Shown here one piece after another: positions 6,172-11,462 of a stretch of DNA of 11,462 nt. A program made the translations under genes and the position numbers. How positions within the stretch are numbered: the first letter of the stretch is position 1; each line of letters starts with the position of its first letter. Under the pieces are notes generated by a model. That model made no database searches, was not told the origin of the DNA, and worked only from the letters and a program-made list of their open reading frames with translations. Location: positions 1-11,462 of the forward strand of contig CAKREJ010000046.1 of the NCBI GenBank assembly GCA_934317185.1, written 5' to 3'. Origin of the DNA: an uncultured Anaerobutyricum sp. (lineage in GTDB: Bacteria > Bacillota > Clostridia > Lachnospirales > Lachnospiraceae).

Positions 6172-6179
6172 CGTATAAT
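6151..6179 (+). promoter_or_regulatory. Promoter of the histidine phosphatase gene, overlapping the terminator
   Basis: TTGATT (6151-6156) and consensus TATAAT (6174-6179) are 17 bp apart. The -35 lies in the loop and arm of the cold-shock terminator, and the spacer contains its T-run. Initiation would be near 6186, giving a leader of about 135 nt that contains repeat copy B. Confidence 0.55.
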
Positions 6180-6232
6180 AAACGTGAGAAAATATAGAAT
6201 GATAGGATAATTATTTAAAACTGATTTGTCAC

Positions 6233-6275
6233 ATGACGCACATCTCGTAGCAAGGATGCCGATGGCTTCTTGAAT
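6233..6275. repeat. Dispersed palindromic repeat, copy B
   Basis: ATGACGCACAT (6233-6243) is identical to copy A. ATCTCGtAGCAAG (6242-6254) matches copy C with one difference, and the 25-nt core 6251-6275 matches copy C at 20 of 25 positions. The core can fold through CAAG/CTTG and GCC/GGC. It lies in the leader of the histidine phosphatase gene. Confidence 0.7.
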
Positions 6276-6321
6276 TATTGGGATTTTGCATGACACAGAT
6301 AGTTATAAAATGAGGGAGAAT

Positions 6322-6924
6322 ATGAAGCTTTATTTGGTTCGACATGGAGAAAGTGCTCTTAATGAGAAGGGCTGTTATTATGGTATGACAGATGCCATTC
6401 TTTCATTGAAAGGGATTAGGCAGGCAGAATATCTGAGGAATCTTTTTAAAAATATTTCTTTTGATTATGTAGTGGCAAGTCCATTGGTTCGTGCTTATAA
6501 CACGGCACAGATTATAATAGAAGAAAGAGAACAGCAGATTTTTGGTGATAACCGTCTTATGGAACAGAATTTTGGAATTTTTGAGGGACTTACCTATGAG
6601 GAGATCAGGAAGATGCATCCAGAAGAACTGGAACAGTGGAACAGGCAGTTTTCCGATTATAAGATTCCGGATGGAGAGAGTTTTATAGATGTAAGAAGAC
6701 GGGTAGAGGCGTTTTTTCAAGATGTTCCATCAGGAGAAGAAACGAGAAAAGAAACAATGCTTGTTGTGGCACATAAAGGAACACTTGGACATTTGCTTGC
6801 AGCGATGTTGAAGCTTCCGTTAGAAGGATATTGGAATTTTACATTTGAACAGGGATGTTATAGTGAGGTGGATTTAGAAGATGGATATGCCATCATAAGA
6901 AAGTTAAACGCTGCAATTATTTGA
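6322..6924 (+). CDS. Histidine phosphatase family protein (phosphoglycerate mutase / CobC-like)
   Basis: A 200-residue cytoplasmic phosphatase of the histidine phosphatase superfamily. The RHG motif places the phospho-accepting histidine at H8. Other catalytic-pocket residues are R57 in SPLVRAYNTA, E81 in RLMEQNFG and the second histidine H151 in VVAHKG. The GIFEGLTYEEI segment and length are those of small phosphatases often named alpha-ribazole phosphatase (CobC) or phosphoglycerate mutase-like. No cobalamin gene is nearby, so the substrate is open. The start MKLYLVRHGES is preferred at 6322 over 6286 or 6310, because family members begin here and GAGGGAG (6312-6318) precedes it, although only 3 nt away. 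rarA follows after 64 bp with no clear terminator, so the two may be cotranscribed. Confidence 0.88.
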   Translation: MKLYLVRHGESALNEKGCYYGMTDAILSLKGIRQAEYLRNLFKNISFDYVVASPLVRAYNTAQIIIEEREQQIFGDNRLMEQNFGIFEGLTYEEIRKMHPEELEQWNRQFSDYKIPDGESFIDVRRRVEAFFQDVPSGEETRKETMLVVAHKGTLGHLLAAMLKLPLEGYWNFTFEQGCYSEVDLEDGYAIIRKLNAAII

Positions 6925-6988
6925 AAGGATTACTTTCGGCAGTGTGAGATATCGGAAAGCTAAAAATAATTGGAACAGAGGAAGAAGA

Positions 6989-8314
6989 ATGGATTTATTT
7001 GAGTATATGAGTATGCAGAGGAAGAAGGAAGAGTCTCCACTTGCGGTAAGGATGCGTCCGAAAAAGCTGGATGAAGTTGTAGGACAGAAACATATCATAG
7101 GAAAGGATAAGCTGTTATATAGGGCGATTAAGGCAGATAAAATAAGCTCGTTGATTTTTTATGGTCCTCCGGGAACAGGAAAAACGACATTGGCAAAGGT
7201 AATTGCCAATACAACAAGTGCTGAGTTTGTGCAGATGAACGCAACTACTTCGGGAAAGAAGGATATGGAACAGGCGGTGACACAGGCAAAGGATGCTTTT
7301 GGCATGTATGGTAAGAAAACAATTTTGTTTATTGATGAGATTCATCGTTTTAATAAGGCACAGCAGGATTATCTTTTGCCGTTTGTAGAAGATGGAACAG
7401 TGATTTTGATTGGAGCAACAACAGAGAATCCGTATTTTGAGGTAAACAGTGCACTTCTTTCAAGATCGCAGATATTTCATTTAGAGCCGCTTGCAGAGAG
7501 TGATATTTATCAATTGATTAAAATAGCTGTAGAAGATAATGAAAAAGGAATGGGGGTCTATGGTGTAAGTATTACGGAAGAGGCAGCATGGTTTATTGCA
7601 CAAATGGCAGGAGGAGATGCCAGAAGAGCTTTGAATGCAGTAGAATTGGGTGTACTTACGACAAAACCTGATGAAAACGGAAAAGTGATAATTGATCTGG
7701 CGGTAGCAGAAGAATGTATTCAGAGAAAGGCGGTCAATTATGATAAAGACGGAGATAATCACTATGATAATGTTTCAGCCTTTATTAAAAGTATGAGAGG
7801 AACCGATCCGGATGCAGCGGTATTTTATCTTGCACGCATGCTGGATGCAGGGGAGGATCCGAAGTTTATTGCTCGAAGAATCATGATATGTGCCTCGGAA
7901 GATGTAGGCAATGCAGATCCACAGGCTTTGGTTGTTGCGGTGGCGGCATCACAGGGAGTAGAACGGATTGGAATGCCGGAAGCTCGGATTTTATTGTCGC
8001 AGGCAGCGGCATATGTTGCCAGTGCACCGAAGAGTAATGCTTGTATAATGGCGATAGATAAGGCGTTGGAAATGGTAAGAAACAACAATACTGGACAGGT
8101 TCCGCCGTATTTAAGAGATGCCCATTACGGAGGAGCGAAAAAATTAGGGCATGGTATTGGCTATAAATATGCTCATGATTATCCGGAAAACTATGTAAAA
8201 CAGCAATATCTTCCGGAAGAGATGAAAGAAGAGGGATTTTATTTTCCGACAGAGAATGGATATGAAAAAGAAATAAAGGCACATTTGACACATTTAAGGG
8301 AAAGAGAAGAATGA
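6989..8314 (+). CDS. rarA: Replication-associated recombination protein RarA (MgsA), AAA+ ATPase
   Basis: A 441-residue clamp-loader-like AAA+ ATPase that acts at stalled replication forks together with the recombination machinery. Walker A GPPGTGKT is at residues 59-66, Walker [11 protein letters not shown] around D116-E117, sensor-1 GATTENP and the SRSQ arginine-finger region follow. Later come the C-terminal oligomerisation and helical regions ([20 protein letters not shown]; the conserved PPYLRDAHY and GYKYAHDYP near the end). The full usual length is present. ATG 6989, giving MDLFEYM, is chosen because homologues start this way and AGAGG (6977-6981) precedes it; a GTG at 6944 would add 15 residues. 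The stop overlaps the start of the next small gene by 4 bp. Confidence 0.96.
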   Translation: MDLFEYMSMQRKKEESPLAVRMRPKKLDEVVGQKHIIGKDKLLYRAIKADKISSLIFYGPPGTGKTTLAKVIANTTSAEFVQMNATTSGKKDMEQAVTQAKDAFGMYGKKTILFIDEIHRFNKAQQDYLLPFVEDGTVILIGATTENPYFEVNSALLSRSQIFHLEPLAESDIYQLIKIAVEDNEKGMGVYGVSITEEAAWFIAQMAGGDARRALNAVELGVLTTKPDENGKVIIDLAVAEECIQRKAVNYDKDGDNHYDNVSAFIKSMRGTDPDAAVFYLARMLDAGEDPKFIARRIMICASEDVGNADPQALVVAVAASQGVERIGMPEARILLSQAAAYVASAPKSNACIMAIDKALEMVRNNNTGQVPPYLRDAHYGGAKKLGHGIGYKYAHDYPENYVKQQYLPEEMKEEGFYFPTENGYEKEIKAHLTHLREREE

Positions 8315-8505
8315 AGAAGATAAAAAGAATATTGGCGTTGTTGTTAGTGATTTTTTTAGTTGCAATGGTTTTTGTTACGTTATACTGTGCAATTACAGGA
8401 AGTCCATATTTTATGGCATCATTGTTTACAATGCTTGCGTTACCGTTATTAATTTATGCGTATATGTTTATTTATCGTATCGTAAAGGATAAAGAAGAAA
8501 AATGA
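8311..8505 (+). CDS. Small two-TM membrane protein coupled to rarA
   Basis: A 64-residue protein with a basic start (MKKIKR), two hydrophobic helices (about residues 7-28 and 35-57) and a charged tail (KDKEEK). I do not recognise a family. The ATG overlaps the rarA stop (ATGA, 8311-8314), and GGGAAAGAGAAG upstream could serve as its ribosome binding site, so translation is probably coupled to rarA. Its codon content and composition look like a genuine gene. No typical terminator follows; the hairpin of repeat copy C (8541-8562) is the first strong fold downstream. Confidence 0.75.
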   Translation: MKKIKRILALLLVIFLVAMVFVTLYCAITGSPYFMASLFTMLALPLLIYAYMFIYRIVKDKEEK

Positions 8506-8510
8506 TATAT

Positions 8511-8565
8511 CAGATGTGAGATGAATACCCCATCTCGCAGCAAGAATGCCGGGGCATTCTTGAAT
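8511..8565. repeat. Dispersed palindromic repeat, copy C (two hairpins)
   Basis: The first hairpin pairs 8515-8523 with 8531-8539 (GAGATG/CATCTC core plus outer pairs). The second pairs CAAGAATGC (8541-8549) with GCATTCTTG (8554-8562) around CGGG. This is the best-formed copy. CAGATGTGA (8511-8519) is shared with copy E, CATCTCGCAGCAAGAATGCC-type text with copy B, and the 25-nt core 8541-8565 with copies B and D. It lies just after the small membrane protein gene. Confidence 0.75.
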
Positions 8566-8589
8566 ATATAAATTTTGTTGAGTTTTTTC

Positions 8590-8618
8590 TTGACAATTAT
8601 TTATTAATAAGATATTAT
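8590..8618 (+). promoter_or_regulatory. Promoter of the rubrerythrin gene
   Basis: TTGACA (8590-8595) and TATTAT (8613-8618) are spaced exactly 17 bp apart. The spacer contains the perfect palindrome TTATTAATAA (8601-8610), an AT-rich symmetric site where a repressor could bind. Regulation by PerR is common for rubrerythrins, but the site only loosely resembles a PerR box. The predicted leader is about 160 nt. Confidence 0.8.
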
Positions 8619-8688
8619 ATAAACAGTAAAAGTTACTATTATTAAAAAGTAGTCAGTACAGGATGGGATGACTGCATAAATTAAAATT

Positions 8689-8713
8689 CAAGAATGCTGA
8701 GACGGTCTTGAAT
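8689..8713. repeat. Dispersed palindromic repeat, copy D (core only)
   Basis: The 25-nt core matches copy C at 20 of 25 positions. ATTCAAGA (8686-8693) and TCTTGAAT (8706-8713) are perfect inverted repeats around a 12-nt loop. The 5' part of the repeat seen in A-C is missing. It lies in the transcribed leader of rubrerythrin, about 70 nt before its start codon. Confidence 0.65.
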
Positions 8714-8786
8714 CTTATGAAAAGGTTCCGAATGACTACAAAAAGGTATATGTTAAGGAGTATTGCATAAAAGAAAGGGGTTTATT

Positions 8787-9329
8787 ATGCCAGAATTAAA
8801 AGGAACAAAAACAGAACAGAATTTAATGACAGCTTTTGCCGGAGAATCTCAGGCAAGAAACAAATATTCTTATTTTGCAAGTAAGGCAAAAAAAGAAGGA
8901 TATGTTCAGATTGCAAATATTTTTGAAGAGACAGCCAATAATGAGAAAGAACACGCAAAGATGTGGTTCAAACTCCTTGAAGGAGGAGCAATCCGTTCTA
9001 CAGTTGAGAACCTTCAGGCAGCAGCAGATGGTGAAAACTATGAGTGGACAGATATGTATGCTACTTTTGCTAAAGAAGCAAGAGAGGAAGGTTTTGATGA
9101 TATTGCTGAAAAGTTTGAAGGTGTTGGAGCCATTGAAAAAGAACATGAAGCAAGATATTTAAAACTTCTTGATAATGTAAAGAAAGAGATCGTGTTCTCC
9201 AGAGATGGTGATACAATCTGGCAGTGTGCAAACTGCGGACATATCTGTGTAGGAAAGAAAGCTCCGGATGTATGTCCTGTATGTGATCATCCACAGGCTT
9301 ACTTCCAGATTAAAGCAGAGAATTTCTAA
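8787..9329 (+). CDS. rbr: Rubrerythrin
   Basis: A 180-residue cytoplasmic non-haem iron peroxidase that reduces hydrogen peroxide in anaerobes. The ferritin-like four-helix domain (about 1-135) carries the diiron ligands: E20, E53 with H56 (EKEH), E97 and E117 with H120. The C-terminal rubredoxin-like domain (about 143-180) binds one iron through C147, C150, C163 and C166 (CANC, CPVC). ATG 8787 is chosen: AAAGGGG (8774-8780) lies 6 nt before it and [13 protein letters not shown] is the typical start; the upstream TTG at 8763 has no support. It is transcribed alone, from the strong promoter at 8590 to the large terminator downstream. It lies beside, but is not part of, the SRP operon. Confidence 0.97.
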   Translation: MPELKGTKTEQNLMTAFAGESQARNKYSYFASKAKKEGYVQIANIFEETANNEKEHAKMWFKLLEGGAIRSTVENLQAAADGENYEWTDMYATFAKEAREEGFDDIAEKFEGVGAIEKEHEARYLKLLDNVKKEIVFSRDGDTIWQCANCGHICVGKKAPDVCPVCDHPQAYFQIKAENF

Positions 9330-9361
9330 AAATACTAATTTACTTCTGGAGTAGACAAACA

Positions 9362-9479
9362 GAAAAATAAAAAAGAAGCAGGTAGCAGATGTGACCTCGG
9401 AGCGAGTAAAGAACGCCATCAGGCATTCTTCACGCAGCGACTACTGGCACAGATGCTACCTGCTTCTTTTTTATTTTTC
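9362..9479 (+). terminator. Large terminator of rubrerythrin with repeat copy E in its loop
   Basis: The perfect 26-bp arms 9362-9387 and 9454-9479 contain a GC-rich part (GAAGCAGGTAGCA) at the loop side and A/T tracts at the base, the layout of an intrinsic terminator usable in both directions. The loop is unusually long (66 nt) and contains its own hairpin. It follows the rubrerythrin stop by 32 nt. Confidence 0.8.
9386..9455. repeat. Dispersed palindromic repeat, copy E, inside a terminator loop
   Basis: AAGAACGCC (9409-9417) and GGCATTCTT (9422-9430) form a hairpin with one mismatch, as in the cores of copies B and C. CAGATGTGA at 9386-9394 is identical to copy C. CAGATG occurs at both ends (9386-9391 and 9450-9455) as a direct repeat. 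On the minus strand the core resembles copy B (ATGCC, GATGGC, TTCTT in the same order). Confidence 0.55.
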
Positions 9480-9525
9480 GTCCGTCACTCAAACAAATTA
9501 GTATTAAAAAAGCAAGGAAAAGTAC

Positions 9526-9554
9526 TTGACAAAAATATTTATGTCATATATAAT
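9526..9554 (+). promoter_or_regulatory. Consensus promoter of the ylxM-ffh operon
   Basis: TTGACA (9526-9531) and TATAAT (9549-9554) are both perfect and separated by 17 bp. This is the strongest promoter in the window and fits a housekeeping operon. Confidence 0.92.
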
Positions 9555-9589
9555 AGCCAAATGTAAAGCAAAACTACTTTACATGACAT
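9541..9589 (+). promoter_or_regulatory. Nested inverted repeats around the ylxM transcript start
   Basis: ATGTAAAG (9561-9568) and CTTTACAT (9577-9584) are perfect 8-bp arms with an 8-nt loop, starting at the expected first transcribed bases. ATGTCAT (9541-9547) and ATGACAT (9583-9589) form a second pair bracketing the -10. The inner pair would be a 5'-terminal hairpin in the mRNA, a few nt before the ribosome binding site AGGTGA (9591-9596). Confidence 0.55.
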
Positions 9590-9603
9590 GAGGTGAGAGA
9601 CTA

Positions 9604-9960
9604 TTGGATAGAATAGTAGAGAAGTCATTACTTTTTGATTTTTATGGTGAATTGTTGACACAGCACCAGAAAGATGTTTATGGAGAGTATATTCAGAATG
9701 ATTTATCTCCTACAGAGATTGCATCAATTCGGGGAATCAGCCGGCAGGGTGCATATGATTTGATTAAGAGGTGTGAGAAGATTCTTACAGATTATGAGAA
9801 TCGCCTTCATCTGGTAGAGCATTTTCAAAAGGTAAAGAAAACGGTAGCTTCCATTCATAACTGTGCAGAAGAGATTGCGGAGTGTGACGATAGATCTGTT
9901 GTCCGTGAGAAGATTGCACAGATTGCAGAACTGTCCAGCAACATACTGGAAGAGTATTAA
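9604..9960 (+). CDS. ylxM: YlxM family SRP-associated DNA-binding-type protein (UPF0122)
   Basis: A 118-residue protein with a sigma-70 region 4-like helix-turn-helix (about residues 20-58: LTQHQKDVYGEYIQNDLSPTEIA, then GISRQGAYDLIKRCE) and a helical C-terminal tail. YlxM is found next to ffh in Firmicutes and is reported in Streptococcus to affect SRP GTPase activity, so its role is probably in protein targeting. Translation starts at TTG 9604: AGGTGA lies about 8 nt upstream, no ATG is available, and MDRIVEKSLLFDFYGELLT matches the family's start. ffh follows after 18 bp in the same operon. Confidence 0.93.
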   Translation: MDRIVEKSLLFDFYGELLTQHQKDVYGEYIQNDLSPTEIASIRGISRQGAYDLIKRCEKILTDYENRLHLVEHFQKVKKTVASIHNCAEEIAECDDRSVVREKIAQIAELSSNILEEY

Positions 9961-9978
9961 GAGCAGGGAGATTTTGTT

Positions 9979-11334
9979 ATGGCATTTGAGAGCCTTACTG
10001 ATAAATTACAGAATGTCTTCAAGAATTTGAGAAGCAAAGGTCGTCTGACAGAAGCTGACGTAAAGGAAGCGATGAAGGAAGTAAAGAGAGCTTTGCTGGA
10101 AGCGGATGTTAACTTCCGTGTAGTTAAGTCTTTTGTCAAGACAGTGACAGACAGAGCAGTAGGACAGGATGTTCTGACTGGACTTAATCCAGGTCAGATG
10201 GTAATAAAGATTGTAAAAGAAGAGATGGAATCCCTTATGGGTTCCGAGATGACAGAGCTGGTAATTAAGCCGGGGAATGAGATAACCATTTTCCTTATGG
10301 CTGGTCTTCAGGGTGCTGGTAAGACAACAACCTGTGCTAAGATTGCCGGACAGCTTAAGAAGAAGGGAAAGAAGCCTTTGCTGGTTGCCTGTGATGTGTA
10401 TCGTCCGGCAGCGATTAAGCAGTTAGAGGTGAATGGTGAGAAGCAGGGCGTTCCTGTTTTTACTATGGGAGATAAGAAGAATCCTGTAGATATTGCCAGA
10501 GCTTCTGTTGAATATGCTAAAGAGAATGGCAATAACATTGTTATTTTGGATACTGCAGGTAGACTTCATATAGATGAATCTATGATGGAAGAACTGCAGA
10601 ATATAAAAGCGAATGTCGATGTAACACAGACTGTTTTAGTAGTAGATGCTATGACAGGACAGGATGCGGTGAATGTAGCCAAGAACTTTGAAGACAAAGT
10701 CGGCATCGACGGAGTGATTTTAACCAAGCTTGACGGTGATACCCGAGGTGGTGCGGCACTTTCAATTCGTGCTGTTACGGGTAAGCCGATATTATATGTA
10801 GGTATGGGTGAGAAGCTGGAGGATTTACAGCAGTTTTATCCAGAGCGTATGACAAGCCGAATTCTTGGGATGGGAGATGTATTTACCCTGATTGAGAAGG
10901 CGGAGAATGCAGTGGATGAGGAAGAAGCGAGAAAGTTAGAGCAGAAGCTTCGCAAAGCGGAGTTTGGTTTTGATGACTTCCTTTCTCAGATGCAGCAGAT
11001 TAAAAAGATGGGAGGTCTTACAGACCTGCTTTCTATGATTCCGGGTGTTGGAAGTCAGCTTAAGAATGTAGATATAGACGATAGTGCTATGGACAGTATT
11101 GAAGCGATTATCTATTCTATGACACCGGAAGAGAGAGCAAACCCAAGTATTTTGAATCCTTCCAGAAAGAAGCGTATTGCGGATGGAGCTGGTGTTAAGC
11201 TTCAGGATGTGAATAAACTTTGCAAGCAGTTTGAACAGTCACGCAAGATGATGAAGCAGATGAATGGAATGATGGGCAAGGGCGGTCGCAGAAAAGGCGG
11301 ATTTAACCTTGGTGGAATGAAGCTTCCATTTTAA
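9979..11334 (+). CDS. ffh: Signal recognition particle protein Ffh (SRP54 GTPase)
   Basis: A 451-residue complete Ffh that binds SRP RNA and nascent signal peptides and docks with FtsY at the membrane. The N domain (about 1-90) with the ALLEADVNFRVVK motif is followed by the G domain. G1 GLQGAGKTT is at residues 109-117, DTAGR at 191-195 and TKLD at 249-252, with DVYRPAA and the GxGE-type closing loop GMGEKLEDL. The Met-rich M domain (about 300-451) has the RNA-binding SRKKRIADGAG and ends with MKQMNGMMGKGGRRKGG. AGGGAG (9965-9970) sits 8 nt before the ATG. It is second in the ylxM operon, with rpsP 88 bp downstream, as in other Firmicutes. No frameshift or missing motif was seen. Confidence 0.98.
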   Translation: MAFESLTDKLQNVFKNLRSKGRLTEADVKEAMKEVKRALLEADVNFRVVKSFVKTVTDRAVGQDVLTGLNPGQMVIKIVKEEMESLMGSEMTELVIKPGNEITIFLMAGLQGAGKTTTCAKIAGQLKKKGKKPLLVACDVYRPAAIKQLEVNGEKQGVPVFTMGDKKNPVDIARASVEYAKENGNNIVILDTAGRLHIDESMMEELQNIKANVDVTQTVLVVDAMTGQDAVNVAKNFEDKVGIDGVILTKLDGDTRGGAALSIRAVTGKPILYVGMGEKLEDLQQFYPERMTSRILGMGDVFTLIEKAENAVDEEEARKLEQKLRKAEFGFDDFLSQMQQIKKMGGLTDLLSMIPGVGSQLKNVDIDDSAMDSIEAIIYSMTPEERANPSILNPSRKKRIADGAGVKLQDVNKLCKQFEQSRKMMKQMNGMMGKGGRRKGGFNLGGMKLPF

Positions 11335-11422
11335 AAAGCTTTAATTAACGATGGTATCCGGGGTACCGGTTCCAATATAGATGAATAATTTATACACAAA
11401 TATTATGAAAGAGGTGAATCAC

Positions 11423-11462
11423 ATGGCAGTAAAAATGAGATTAAAAAGAATGGGTAAAAAGA
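11423..11462 (+). CDS. rpsP: 30S ribosomal protein S16, first 13 codons (cut by window end)
   Basis: The partial frame reads MAVKMRLKRMGKK, the conserved start of ribosomal protein S16. GAGGTGA (11411-11417) is a strong ribosome binding site 5 nt upstream. Position after ylxM-ffh is the usual Firmicutes order. The 88-bp gap from ffh holds a small GC-rich fold around GGTATCCGGGGTACCGG (11351-11367) without a T-run, so read-through from ffh is likely. Confidence 0.93.
   Translation, partial: MAVKMRLKRMGKK

Larger units (their letters stand above)
9331..9505. repeat. Nested inverted-repeat region between rubrerythrin and ylxM
   Basis: Three tiers of inverted repeats share one centre. The outer tier is AATACTAATTT (9331-9341) with AAATTAGTATT (9495-9505), perfect over 11 bp. 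The middle tier is GAGT-A-GAC (9349-9356) with GTCACTC (9484-9490), with one bulge. The inner tier is a perfect 26-bp repeat, 9362-9387 with 9454-9479. Small non-coding mobile elements (MITE-like) can look like this, but I see no clear target duplication at the outer ends. Confidence 0.6.

Noticed and set aside
8590..8640. PerR box in the rubrerythrin promoter
   Set aside because: Only a 10-bp AT palindrome (8601-8610) is present; the match to a 7-1-7 PerR site is too loose to call.
8836..9162. 108-codon plus-strand frame inside rubrerythrin
   Set aside because: It is in another frame of a well-conserved gene, with Lys/Gln-rich composition expected from frame shift and no start signal.
2380..9455. 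Dispersed repeats as a CRISPR array
   Set aside because: Copies are kilobases apart, degenerate, palindromic and not separated by uniform spacers; no cas gene is present.
11335..11422. Attenuator or terminator between ffh and rpsP
   Set aside because: The GC-rich fold near 11351-11367 lacks a following T-run, and I could not define competing structures.

Overview
The window is low-GC Firmicutes DNA, most likely from a gut clostridium of the family Lachnospiraceae. This is suggested by strong AGGAGG-type ribosome binding sites, TTGACA-17-TATAAT promoters, a rubrerythrin of anaerobes, a DUF5688-type protein, a YtvI-like membrane protein and the ylxM-ffh-rpsP gene order. I cannot fix the genus from sequence alone.

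Left part (1-3445): the 3' portion of a tRNA-Leu(UAG) with its terminator is followed by a membrane acyltransferase (acyltransferase 3 family). Convergent to it is a two-gene minus-strand operon encoding a lipoprotein-anchored barnase-type ribonuclease and, overlapping it by 4 bp, a barstar-type inhibitor. Next come a small DUF378-type membrane protein (minus strand) and, divergent from it, a small lipoprotein of unknown function (plus strand). This is the accessory-looking part of the window.

Middle part (3446-8505): all genes are on the plus strand. They are a DUF5688-type soluble protein, a YtvI/AI-2E-family permease, a cold-shock protein, a histidine phosphatase, the AAA+ ATPase RarA and a two-TM small membrane protein whose start overlaps the rarA stop. 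Several genes have clear promoters of their own. Three reading frames (acyltransferase, YtvI, RarA) can be extended upstream past the likely start; for the first two, promoter elements lie inside the extension and argue for the shorter protein.

Right part (8506-11462): rubrerythrin with a long leader, an elaborate nested inverted-repeat terminator, then the housekeeping SRP operon ylxM-ffh and the first 13 codons of rpsP.

The two most notable observations are (i) the complete surface barnase / cytoplasmic barstar pair with a changed interface residue set, and (ii) a family of short palindromic intergenic repeats, five copies in 11 kb. One copy sits in the loop of the rubrerythrin terminator, and its removal would restore a compact classical terminator. 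No CRISPR array, transposase, integrase or rRNA was seen.
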